Shown here one piece after another: positions 43,615-52,500 of a stretch of 64,000 nt of DNA. The stretch comes from Fidelibacterota bacterium UBA2986 (GTDB taxonomy: Bacteria; Fidelibacterota; Marinisomatia; Marinisomatales; AB-629-J13). Numbering within the stretch: the first letter of the stretch is position 1; every line of letters starts with the position of its first letter. The position numbers were made by a program, and so were the translations under genes. The notes beneath the pieces are model-generated. The model saw only the letters and a list, made by a program, of their open reading frames with translations. It ran no database searches and was not told the DNA's origin. Where the stretch lies: positions 137,530 through 201,529 of the forward strand of contig DEAI01000011.1 of assembly GCA_002346675.1 (NCBI GenBank), in the 5' to 3' direction.

Positions 43615-46265
43615 ATAGTTATTGGGCTTGGTTTTTCGGGATCAATTTTATATTTTTTCATAGCCTCTTTCATTTTCTCTTTTTCTATTTTCCCTTCAAG
43701 GGCTAGGGCTCTTATTCCAGCTAGAACAATATAGTTTTTATCTATTTCAAAAAAACGTCTTAGGTTTTCCCTAGTTTCGCTTCTACCAAAGCCGTCTGTT
43801 CCTAGGGCAAAATAGGGGCCGGGAACGTATGGTGAAATTTGTTCTGAAACCATTTTTACATAGTCAGAAACAGCAACTGTTGGGACCTTATAGTTTTTTA
43901 GTTTTTTTTCTATGTGTGATTTTCTCTGTTTTTTATCGGGGTGCAAAAGGTTCCACCTTTCTATTTCTTCTGCCTCTCTGCGTAATTCGCTAAAGCTTGT
44001 AACACACCATATTCCAGCGTCAACCCCCCAGTCCTTATATAAAATATCAGCTGCATCTAAAACCTCTTTCATTAGCGGACCACTTCCCAAAAGCCTTAGG
44101 GTTGGTTTTTCTGTTGATCGGATTTTATACATTCCTTTTATAATTTCACCTTCTACATTTTTAGGTATAGGTGGGTGTACATAGTTTTCGTTTTCAAGTG
44201 TTAAATAATATATAACATCTTTTTGTTCTTCTATCATTTCCTTCATGCCGTGATGAATAACCGTTGCAATTTCATAGGAATATGCTAAATCATATGCTTT
44301 AATGTTTGGCGTTGCGGCTGCGGCAAGATGACTGTGTCCATCTTGGTGTTGAAGCCCCTCTCCATTTAGCGTTGTTCTTCCTGCTGTGCCTCCTAATAAA
44401 AACCCTCTGGTTCTCATGTCTCCAGCGGCCCAAATAAAGTCCCACACCCTTTGAAATCCAAACATGGAATAATAAATATAAAACGGTATCATATTGACAC
44501 CGTGGTTGCTATATGATGTTCCAGCTGCAATAAATGAAGACACCGCCCCAGCTTCATTGATTCCCTCTTCAAGAATCTGTCCTTCTTTTTTCTCTTTATA
44601 GTATAAAAACTGGTCTGAGTCCACCGGGTCATACAATTGCCCCAAGTGTGCGTATATTCCAAGCTGTCTAAAAAGGGGGTCCATTCCAAAGGTTCTCGCT
44701 TCATCGGGTATGATTGGAACTACGTATTTGCCCAGCGATTTGTCTTTACACAGAACCGTCAAAATTCGTACAAATGCCATTGTTGTGGAAATTTCTCTTT
44801 CTCCCGTTCCGCTGAGAATCTCTTTAAATATAGAGATATCTGGAACGGGGGAGGGGCTTATTGTTTGCTTTCTGGAGGGGAGAAAGCCTCCCAGCGTTTT
44901 TCTTCTTTCTAAAAGATATTTTTGTTCTTCAGAGTCTTTTTTAAATCGATAAAAAGGGGCGCTTGACGCCTGCTTGTCCGAAAGGGGAATTTTGAACCTA
45001 TCCCTAAAATATAACAGTTCTTTTTCGTTTAGTTTTTTTTGCTGGTGTGTTATATTTCTTCCCTCTCCTGCTTCTCCCAAACCATACCCTTTAATAGTCC
45101 GAGCTAAAATAACAGTGGGGGTGTCTTTATGTTGGCTTGCTTCATAGTAGGCTGAATACACTTTTTCTGGGTCATGCCCTCCCAGCCTCATGTTATTTAG
45201 TTGTTCGTCTGAGTGTTCTTTAACCATGTCCATAAGCTCAGGATATTTTCCAAAGAAGTTTTCTCTTATATATGAGCCTCCCTCTACAGTGTATTTTAAC
45301 ATTTCGCCGTCAACAACTTCTTCCATTCTCTTTATAAGAATATTTTTACTGTCTTTCTCTAGTAGCTCATCCCAGTCTTCTCCCCAAATAACTTTTATTA
45401 CATTCCAGCCTGCTCCCCTAAAGGCCCCCTCAAGCTCTTGAATTATTTTGCCGTTACCGCGAACCGGTCCGTCAAGCCTTTGCAGGTTGCAATTAACCAC
45501 AAATATTATATTGTCTAGACTCTCTCTCGCGGCCATCGTAAGTGCTCCTAGAGATTCTGGCTCGTCCATTTCGCCGTCACCTAAAAACGCCCAAACCTTT
45601 CGCCCTGTGTCTTGAATAATCCCTCTGTCTATCAAATATTTCATAAATCGCGCCTGATAGATTGCCATGAGAGGACCGAGTCCCATTGATACGGTAGCAA
45701 ACTGCCAAAAGTCTGGCATAAGCCATGGGTGGGGATAAGAAGAGAGTCCCCCTTCTTTGGAGAGTTCCCTCCGAAAGTTTTCTAGGTTTTTTTCAGAAAA
45801 CCTACCCTCAATAAACGATCGTGCATATATTCCTGGTGAGGAGTGTCCTTGAAAAAAAACCAAGTCAGAGCCATCATGGTGGTTAGGTCCCCTTAGAAAG
45901 TGGTTGAACGCAACCTCTAATAGTGTTGCGCTAGATGCATATGTTGAAATGTGCCCGCCTATGCCTGGTGTCGTGTTGTTTGCTTTAACAACCATTGCCA
46001 TGGCGTTCCATCTGATAATTGACTTTATTCTTCGTTCTATTTTGCGGTCACCTGGATATGTTTCTTGTTCTTTTTGTTGGATTGTATTGATGTAGGGTGT
46101 GACCGTGCTAAAAGGAAGTCGCGCACCTTTTAACTCCGCATGTTCTATCGATTTTTCAAGTATAAACTTAAGTCTCTCTTGACCTTTCTCGCTTAAAACC
46201 TCATCCACAGACTCCAGCCACTCTCTGGTTTCTTGTGGGTCTATATCTTTTGTGTTGTTTTTCAT
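43611..46265 (-). CDS. aceE: Pyruvate dehydrogenase E1, homodimeric type
   Basis: The 884-residue enzyme decarboxylates pyruvate with thiamin diphosphate. Signatures: NNTTPGIGGHISTYASSATLLEVAFNHF (about 95-120), the ThDP motif GDGEMDEPES through NCNLQRLDGPVRGN, and AYSYEIATVIHHG in the C-terminal half. This is the single-chain (E. coli) type, not alpha2beta2. First of three pdh genes; a short gap of 45 bp separates it from the MATE gene upstream. Confidence 0.96.
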   Translation of the reverse strand: MKNNTKDIDPQETREWLESVDEVLSEKGQERLKFILEKSIEHAELKGARLPFSTVTPYINTIQQKEQETYPGDRKIERRIKSIIRWNAMAMVVKANNTTPGIGGHISTYASSATLLEVAFNHFLRGPNHHDGSDLVFFQGHSSPGIYARSFIEGRFSEKNLENFRRELSKEGGLSSYPHPWLMPDFWQFATVSMGLGPLMAIYQARFMKYLIDRGIIQDTGRKVWAFLGDGEMDEPESLGALTMAARESLDNIIFVVNCNLQRLDGPVRGNGKIIQELEGAFRGAGWNVIKVIWGEDWDELLEKDSKNILIKRMEEVVDGEMLKYTVEGGSYIRENFFGKYPELMDMVKEHSDEQLNNMRLGGHDPEKVYSAYYEASQHKDTPTVILARTIKGYGLGEAGEGRNITHQQKKLNEKELLYFRDRFKIPLSDKQASSAPFYRFKKDSEEQKYLLERRKTLGGFLPSRKQTISPSPVPDISIFKEILSGTGEREISTTMAFVRILTVLCKDKSLGKYVVPIIPDEARTFGMDPLFRQLGIYAHLGQLYDPVDSDQFLYYKEKKEGQILEEGINEAGAVSSFIAAGTSYSNHGVNMIPFYIYYSMFGFQRVWDFIWAAGDMRTRGFLLGGTAGRTTLNGEGLQHQDGHSHLAAAATPNIKAYDLAYSYEIATVIHHGMKEMIEEQKDVIYYLTLENENYVHPPIPKNVEGEIIKGMYKIRSTEKPTLRLLGSGPLMKEVLDAADILYKDWGVDAGIWCVTSFSELRREAEEIERWNLLHPDKKQRKSHIEKKLKNYKVPTVAVSDYVKMVSEQISPYVPGPYFALGTDGFGRSETRENLRRFFEIDKNYIVLAGIRALALEGKIEKEKMKEAMKKYKIDPEKPSPITI

Positions 46266-46310
46266 GTGTTTATAAATAAACTTAGCCCAAAAGTTACAAA
46301 ATATTTATTT

Positions 46311-47720
46311 TCATACTTCTATCTCTTTCCAACTTCCCCTTGACACTTTCCAGGCTATTGCTACAGCAAAAAGAACAATATGAATAGAGAGGGCGGCCCA
46401 TGCGGCGAGATGCCCCACCTGCATTTTAACTCCTAAAAAATAACTCACTGGAAGCGCTAGTCCCCACAAGAGTGTTGATTCTACAATGGCGGGAAATAGG
46501 GTGTTTCCTGCTCCAGTAAGAGCAAACCATAGTGTGATTCCTACTGCGTCAAAAAACTGTAAAACCCCAACTATTCTCAAACCAACAATCGAAAGGCTGA
46601 CAATGTTGGGGTCGTTTGTAAACAACGGAACAATAGCCTGAGGAAAAATAATAAACACAAGGCCAACAGATCCCATAATAAGCTCAGACCAACGAACTCC
46701 CTCTATTATGCTTGTTTCTGCTTTGTCTGTCTGTTTTTCTCCCATATATTTACTTACGAGGGTTGCACAGGCCTGCCCGAGCCCCATCGCTGGCATAAAA
46801 GATGCATGCATAATTTGAAATACAATCTGCGTTGCAGCAAGCTCCACAACTCCTATAATTCCAATAATTTTATAAAACACTGCCCACCCGCCCGTGATGA
46901 TGATTTCTTGAATTCCCAAAGGAAGTGCAAGCTGAAGTTGCCTTTTAATCATACTAATATTTAGAGAAAAACTAAACACATTATATTTATTTACAATTTC
47001 TCTTTTAAATAAATAAAAAAAGTAGTGTGTAGCTGTCCACGCTGACGCAATCACTGTGGCTAGAGCTGCCCCCTTTATACCCATTTCGGGAAAGCTTATC
47101 CACCCCCACAGCTGAGCTAACAGCCCTAGGTCCATTCCAAAAACATCTGAAAGGGTGCTTTTCAGCTTCTCAGATCCAAAAATTAACCCTGCGTTTAAAT
47201 ACACATTTATTAGGTTGCTAGTAACAGTAACCTTCATGTGGAGCTTAGTCTTTTCTATTCCCGTGTAAAACCCCTGAAAAATAAATCCAACTGATGTAAA
47301 TAAAATACTAACACTGGTTATTGTGGTATATTCTATGCATAATTTTCCCGCTTTCCCTCCTAAAAAAAAGGGAACAATTGTATCTGCCAATGTATATCCA
47401 AAAATTGTTGCGGGAACTCCATATATGATAGCCATTAACAGGCCATTGTGCATTGCTGTTCCACACTGGCTCAGTTTTTTCTGTCCCAGTCTCCTAGAGG
47501 CAACGGTCTGGGTTCCTGTTCTTAGTCCTATAGAAAATGTGATAAGCGTCCAGACAAGCATTGACCCCATTCCTGTTGCTGCAAGACCCTCTGCCCCTAG
47601 TCTTCCAACCATTGCCATGTCTACAAGGCTCATTAAAACTCTACTGGTGTTACCAATAATTACGGGAACTGCTAGTATTATTATCTCTCTCGATATCTTT
47701 TTGTTTTTTGGAAAAATCAT
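46311..47720 (-). CDS. MATE-family efflux transporter
   Basis: The 469-residue protein has about 12 hydrophobic helices in two halves. Conserved MATE words are SLVDMAMVGRLGAEGLAATG in helix 2 and the second-half FQIMHASFMPAMGLGQACATLVSKYMG. Such proteins export cationic drugs or metabolites with Na+ or H+. It precedes the pdh genes and is divergent from psuG. Confidence 0.9.
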   Translation of the reverse strand: MIFPKNKKISREIIILAVPVIIGNTSRVLMSLVDMAMVGRLGAEGLAATGMGSMLVWTLITFSIGLRTGTQTVASRRLGQKKLSQCGTAMHNGLLMAIIYGVPATIFGYTLADTIVPFFLGGKAGKLCIEYTTITSVSILFTSVGFIFQGFYTGIEKTKLHMKVTVTSNLINVYLNAGLIFGSEKLKSTLSDVFGMDLGLLAQLWGWISFPEMGIKGAALATVIASAWTATHYFFYLFKREIVNKYNVFSFSLNISMIKRQLQLALPLGIQEIIITGGWAVFYKIIGIIGVVELAATQIVFQIMHASFMPAMGLGQACATLVSKYMGEKQTDKAETSIIEGVRWSELIMGSVGLVFIIFPQAIVPLFTNDPNIVSLSIVGLRIVGVLQFFDAVGITLWFALTGAGNTLFPAIVESTLLWGLALPVSYFLGVKMQVGHLAAWAALSIHIVLFAVAIAWKVSRGSWKEIEV

Positions 47721-47842
47721 ATTAGTTGCTATGTCGAAACTTGAAGTTTTTTAAAGTTTTTTTATATAAAAAACATTATCGATTGTGGTGTTTGGGTTGC
47801 TTATATCATTTTTAATTTAAGCAACAAAAATAAGGTGGTTAT

Positions 47843-48745
47843 ATGAATCATGCTTTAAAAATTGATCCTTTAATTAAGAAAAAAATTGACTCTGGTCAGC
47901 CTGTGGTTGCAGTTGAATCTGCAATACTTACTCACGGGCTGCCCTCCGTTCAGGCTGAGTTTCTAGTAAAAAAAATATTCAACCTTTGCCAAGAGCGCTC
48001 AGCCTCTCCTGCTTTTTTATCTTTAAATCGTGGGAGCTTGAGTGTTGGTATGCCCGAAAAAGATCTTTTATCTTTGATCGCTCGCCAAGGTTTAAAAAAA
48101 GTGTCCTATCGAAACTTAGGAGTGGCAATGGCGAAGAGGTGGTCAGGGGGAACGACTGTTTCCTCCGGTGCTTATCTAGCAAGGCAGTGTAAACTTCCTG
48201 TTTTTTGTACAGGAGGGATTGGCGGTGTTCACCGTGGATTTAAAAACACCTTTGATATCTCTCAAGATATCTTTGTTTTAAGCAAAACCCCTGTGTTGGT
48301 AATCTCGTCTGGGGCTAAGGCAATCCTTGATCTACATAAAACATTCGAAGCCCTTGAGTTTTTTGGTATTCCTGTTGTCGGATATAATACGAATGAATTC
48401 CCCGCGTTTTGGTCTAAAAGCTCTGGAATTTTATTGGAAAGCTCTGTTAGTTCCCCCTCAGAGGTTTCCGCTGTTTGGAAACATCATCTTAGGTCTGGTG
48501 TTGGCTCTGCCCTTATAATAGCCAACCCCGTACCTGAAAAATATGAAATCTCCTATTCCGAAATTAGCGCATTTGTTGATTCGGCACTAATGGACGCAAA
48601 AGAGTCTGGTGTCTGTGGTCCTGCGGTTACCCCGTTTGTTCTGAGCCAGCTTAACGAAAAAACGGGGGGGAGGTGTCTAGATGCAAATCTAGCTTTAGCA
48701 ATAAATAACTTCAAGTTGGGGGTTGAAGTTTCTATGTTAATTTAA
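47843..48745 (+). CDS. psuG: Pseudouridine-5'-phosphate glycosidase
   Basis: The 300-residue enzyme splits pseudouridine 5'-phosphate to uracil and ribose 5-phosphate. Signatures: VAVESAILTHGLP (about 22-34), SGGTTVSSG (about 102-110), VFCTGGIGGVHRG and VLVISSGAKAILDL, GYNTNEFPAFW, and the C-terminal CLDANLALAINN. An AGGTGG ribosome site lies 5 nt before the ATG. It is the only plus-strand gene between 34.5 and 64 kb. Its stop overlaps the neighbouring convergent stop. The partner kinase psuK is absent here. Confidence 0.95.
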   Translation: MNHALKIDPLIKKKIDSGQPVVAVESAILTHGLPSVQAEFLVKKIFNLCQERSASPAFLSLNRGSLSVGMPEKDLLSLIARQGLKKVSYRNLGVAMAKRWSGGTTVSSGAYLARQCKLPVFCTGGIGGVHRGFKNTFDISQDIFVLSKTPVLVISSGAKAILDLHKTFEALEFFGIPVVGYNTNEFPAFWSKSSGILLESSVSSPSEVSAVWKHHLRSGVGSALIIANPVPEKYEISYSEISAFVDSALMDAKESGVCGPAVTPFVLSQLNEKTGGRCLDANLALAINNFKLGVEVSMLI

Positions 48746-49275
48746 CTCTGCGATATTTTTGATAAGCACTCTGTTATTGTTTTTCTTTTATCAGAAGTGT
48801 GTTCTGGTATTCCAAATCCCGTAATTGTAACACCAAAATAATGAAACATGGGTGCGACAACTCCAGCACTTTCAGATATTATTTTGTTTTCACTCTTTAC
48901 TTTATTAAAACGCTCTTTTCCAACAGTATATACGGTTTTTTCTGGGTGTTTTGAGCTTGGCCTGTATATGGACGTCATGTCTGGAAACATCGGATAAGCC
49001 TTTAGTGGTGTCTGTCCTATAAGCTTGTTGTCGCCAGAGATGTTTACATGATCTTTTATTGAAATAATATCTTTGTACCCTTTTATTATATCAAACAACA
49101 GTAGGGTTTTTATTTTGTGGTCAAAAATCAGCTTGTAAGTGTTTTTTAGGTTTTCTTTGTCTTTTCTTAACCACATATAGTTGTGTGTGTTGTTAGCTGT
49201 CTCTTTCTTGTTGTTTTTTACAAAAAAATGAAATCCAAAGTCTTCTGGAGGTCTCACAAAAAAAATATTTATCAC
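48742..49275 (-). CDS. Divergent purine-nucleoside-phosphorylase-like protein
   Basis: The 177-residue protein has DHVNISGDNKLIGQTPL at 75-91 and FPDM at 97-100. These match the PNP motifs DHINLMGxNPL and RFPDMS. Upstream KTLLLFDIIKGY fits the sheet before the motif. The usual C-terminal GPSYET and GMSTVPE segments are barely recognisable (ITGFGIPEHTSDKR), and the length is about 90 residues below normal, with an unusual N-terminus. It may be a degenerated relative of a nucleosidase. It sits beside psuG and yggS. The ATG overlaps the yggS stop by four bases (ATGA). Confidence 0.45.
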   Translation of the reverse strand: MINIFFVRPPEDFGFHFFVKNNKKETANNTHNYMWLRKDKENLKNTYKLIFDHKIKTLLLFDIIKGYKDIISIKDHVNISGDNKLIGQTPLKAYPMFPDMTSIYRPSSKHPEKTVYTVGKERFNKVKSENKIISESAGVVAPMFHYFGVTITGFGIPEHTSDKRKTITECLSKISQS

Positions 49276-49964
49276 TGTTTTGTCCTACTACCCAAAAGCG
49301 CTGTTCCTATTCTTACTTGAGTTGACCCCTCTTGCACTGCTATTTTATAATCTCCGCTCATCCCCATAGACAGCTCTGTCAGTTTTTTATAACCATCGGG
49401 TCTTTGTCTGTTTATATCTATGAAAAGGCTTTTTAGTTGGTTGAATGATTTTCTTGTCAGCTTTTCGTTTTGTCCTCTAGGTCCAACTGTCATTAGCCCC
49501 TGAACAGCTAAGCCTGTAAGTTCAAAACATTTGAGTATTTCCTCTATTTGCTTAAGAGGAAATCCCTGTTTTTGGGGTTCGTTTGTTGTGTTTATTTCTA
49601 AAAGAACGGGCGTAGTCTTTTCAAGGAGGTTAGATCTTTTGCTTATTTTTTTCGCTAATCTAGCTGTGTCTATAGAGTCAATTGTATCAAACAGGTTTAT
49701 ACATTTGTTTATCTTGTTTGTTTGTAGATGTCCTATAAATCTTTTTTTAAGATCTGTCGGGAGGGTGGGTGTAAATTTTTCTGAGGCTTCCTGAACCTTG
49801 TTTTCGCCAATCGATCGAACCCCACAATCATAGCATTCTTTAATGGTTAATAGGGGATGGGTCTTTGTTACTGCTATTATTTCTGTTTTTTGATATATCC
49901 CATTTGATATTTTTTCTTTTTCAATTCTATCTTGAATGTTTTTCAGACGATCCTTTATGCTCAT
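49272..49964 (-). CDS. yggS: YggS/PLPBP pyridoxal-phosphate homeostasis protein
   Basis: The 230-residue alanine-racemase-N-fold protein has the PLP Lys in AVTKTH (about 33) and CGVRSIGENKVQEASEK, plus GHLQTNKI (about 80-87), LSMGMSGDY and VRIGTALLG. The family keeps PLP pools balanced. It overlaps gyrA by four bases. Confidence 0.95.
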   Translation of the reverse strand: MSIKDRLKNIQDRIEKEKISNGIYQKTEIIAVTKTHPLLTIKECYDCGVRSIGENKVQEASEKFTPTLPTDLKKRFIGHLQTNKINKCINLFDTIDSIDTARLAKKISKRSNLLEKTTPVLLEINTTNEPQKQGFPLKQIEEILKCFELTGLAVQGLMTVGPRGQNEKLTRKSFNQLKSLFIDINRQRPDGYKKLTELSMGMSGDYKIAVQEGSTQVRIGTALLGSRTKQ

Positions 49965-52465
49965 TCATCTTTTTGGGGTTTTTCGGCAGAAGGTTCTCCT
50001 TTTGTTTCTTGAGCTTTTGCTTCTTTGTCGGTTTGGTCTTCGTGTACCACCCGTGTAATTGAGGAGATGGTTGTTCCTTCGTCGAGCTTAACCAACCTTA
50101 CTCCTTGAGTTACTCTTCCTATTGTCCTGATATCTGCCACTGGCTGCCGCATAAGAACCCCAGAGTCTGTTATAACAATTAAATCATCCCTATCGACAAC
50201 CTCCATTATATTAACCATCTTACCTGTTTTTTCTGTACACCTCATGGTAAGCACCCCTTTTCCACCTCTTGTCTGCGTTCTATATTGAATAACGTCCGTT
50301 CTTTTTCCATAGCCCCTTTCTGTTCCAACTAAAATTGTTCCTTCTCTTTTTACTACCAACATCCCAATAACTCTATCGTCTTTTGAGCTTAATGTTATTC
50401 CTTTAACTCCCATTGTTTTTCTACCACTTGGACGAATATTTCCCTCGTAAAACCTTATTGATTTTCCTTCACGAGTGCCCAATAGAATATCATTTTCACC
50501 ATCAGTGATCTTGGCCTCTATTAGTTTGTCACCGTTTCGTATTTCAATAGCATAAATTCCTCCCTTTCTTGGTTTTCCATATGCTGAGAGTATTGTCTTT
50601 TTTACAATTCCTTTTTCTGTTGCCATAACAACATAGTGATTATCATCAAACTCTTTTACACCGGCAAAGGCTTCCACTTTTTCTCCCGGCTCACATCCTA
50701 TTAGGTTTACAATAGCCCTTCCTCTGGCCGCACGTCCACCTTGGGGAATGTCATATACCTTAAGCCAATAGCATTTTCCCCTATCGGTAAAAAACAGAAT
50801 CTGGCTGTGGGTGTTTGCTATAAACAGATGTTCTATAAAATCTTCGTCTTTTGAGGCAGCACCTTGGACACCCCTTCCTCCTCTGCGTTGGGTGCGATAT
50901 GTAGAGACCGCTGTTCGCTTTATATACCCCTGGTGTGTTATTGTTATAACTGCATCTTCTTCTGCTATCATATCTTCTATGGAAAACTCTGTTGAAACGG
51001 GTATTATTTCCGTTCTTCGTTCGTCTCCATACAATTCCCTAATTTCCATTAGTTCAGATTTAATTATATCCATTCTTTGAGATCTGCTGCTCAAAATTCC
51101 CTTTAGAGATGATATTGTTTTTATTGTTTCCTTATATTCTTCAACAACTTTTTCTACTTCAAGCCCTGTAAGCTTTTGTAGTCTCATGTCTAAAATAGCT
51201 TGGGATTGTTTTGCAGACAGGTTAAAGCCGTTCATAAGACCCTCTTTTGCCTGTGAGGGATCTTTACTGTTTCTTATAATTTTAATTATATCATCAATGT
51301 TGTCTAGGGCAATTTTTAATCCCTCTAGTATGTGAGCCCTCGCTTCTGCAGTTTCTAAATCAAACTCTGTTCTTTTTACTACAATAGTATGTCTAAATTC
51401 AATAAAATGGTTTAACATTTCCTTTAGTGCCATTACTTTTGGTATACCATCTACTAGCGCTAAAAGAATTATGCCAAACGTGTCCTGAAGCTGTGTGTGT
51501 TTGTATAATAGGTTCAGTATAACCTCAGGCACTGCATCTTTTTTGGTTTCGATCACAACCCTAATACCATCCTTGTCTGATTCGTCACGCAGGTCTGTTA
51601 TTCCTTCTATTTTTTTGGCTCTAACCAGGTCAGCAATTTTCTCCATTAGTGTGGCCTTATTTACCTGATATGGTAATTCAGTAACCACGATACTATCTTT
51701 TCCGGACTTTGGTGTTTCAATGTGTGCCCGGGCTCTCATTTTTATTTTACCCCTACCTGTTGTATATGCCTCCTCTAGTCCGTCTATCCCCATAACTAAG
51801 CCCGACGTTGGAAAGTCTGGGCCTTTTATGTGTTCCATAAGTTCGTTAACAGCAATATCACTGTTATCTATTAAAGAAATAAGGCCGTCAACTATCTCTG
51901 TCAAGTTATGTGGGGGAATTTTAGTCGCCATTCCTACAGCAATCCCTTCAGACCCGTTTACTAGTAAGTTTGGCACCACGGCGGGAAGCACAGACGGCTC
52001 CTTAAGGGTCTCGTCAAAATTTAGCGTCCAGCTTACTGTGTTTTTATCAAGATCTCTCAGCATCTCACCCGCAACTTTTGTCATCCTTGATTCGGTATAT
52101 CTCATGGCAGCGGCGTTGTCCCCGTCGATAGAACCAAAGTTACCCTGTCCGTCAACAAGCTCATATCTCATGCTAAAATGTTGTGCCATTCTAACGAGGG
52201 CATCATAAACAGAACTGTCTCCGTGTGGGTGATATTTTCCCAAAACCTCTCCAACTATTCTTGCTGATTTTTTATAGGCACGATTCCATTGTGAACCAAG
52301 CTCACTCATACCGTACAATATGCGCCTGTGTACAGGTTTCAATCCGTCTCTCACATCCGGCAGCGCTCTAGATACAATTACTGACATTGAATAGTTCAAA
52401 TAGCTTTCACGCATTTCATCCACAATGTCTCTGGATACTGTATTATCTCTTATATTATCTGACAT
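49961..52465 (-). CDS. gyrA: DNA gyrase subunit A
   Basis: The 834-residue breakage-reunion subunit carries catalytic Tyr123 in AMRYTESRM. The quinolone-resistance region reads KYHPHGDSSVYDA, so the E. coli Ser83 and Asp87 equivalents (Ser84, Asp88) are wild type. The C-terminal wrapping domain contains the GyrA box QRRGGRG at about residue 525, which marks a true gyrase. It follows gyrB by 35 bp. Confidence 0.97.
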   Translation of the reverse strand: MSDNIRDNTVSRDIVDEMRESYLNYSMSVIVSRALPDVRDGLKPVHRRILYGMSELGSQWNRAYKKSARIVGEVLGKYHPHGDSSVYDALVRMAQHFSMRYELVDGQGNFGSIDGDNAAAMRYTESRMTKVAGEMLRDLDKNTVSWTLNFDETLKEPSVLPAVVPNLLVNGSEGIAVGMATKIPPHNLTEIVDGLISLIDNSDIAVNELMEHIKGPDFPTSGLVMGIDGLEEAYTTGRGKIKMRARAHIETPKSGKDSIVVTELPYQVNKATLMEKIADLVRAKKIEGITDLRDESDKDGIRVVIETKKDAVPEVILNLLYKHTQLQDTFGIILLALVDGIPKVMALKEMLNHFIEFRHTIVVKRTEFDLETAEARAHILEGLKIALDNIDDIIKIIRNSKDPSQAKEGLMNGFNLSAKQSQAILDMRLQKLTGLEVEKVVEEYKETIKTISSLKGILSSRSQRMDIIKSELMEIRELYGDERRTEIIPVSTEFSIEDMIAEEDAVITITHQGYIKRTAVSTYRTQRRGGRGVQGAASKDEDFIEHLFIANTHSQILFFTDRGKCYWLKVYDIPQGGRAARGRAIVNLIGCEPGEKVEAFAGVKEFDDNHYVVMATEKGIVKKTILSAYGKPRKGGIYAIEIRNGDKLIEAKITDGENDILLGTREGKSIRFYEGNIRPSGRKTMGVKGITLSSKDDRVIGMLVVKREGTILVGTERGYGKRTDVIQYRTQTRGGKGVLTMRCTEKTGKMVNIMEVVDRDDLIVITDSGVLMRQPVADIRTIGRVTQGVRLVKLDEGTTISSITRVVHEDQTDKEAKAQETKGEPSAEKPQKDE

Positions 52466-52500
52466 TATTGTCTTATTTGTTTATCTGTTTGTCTGTTTAT

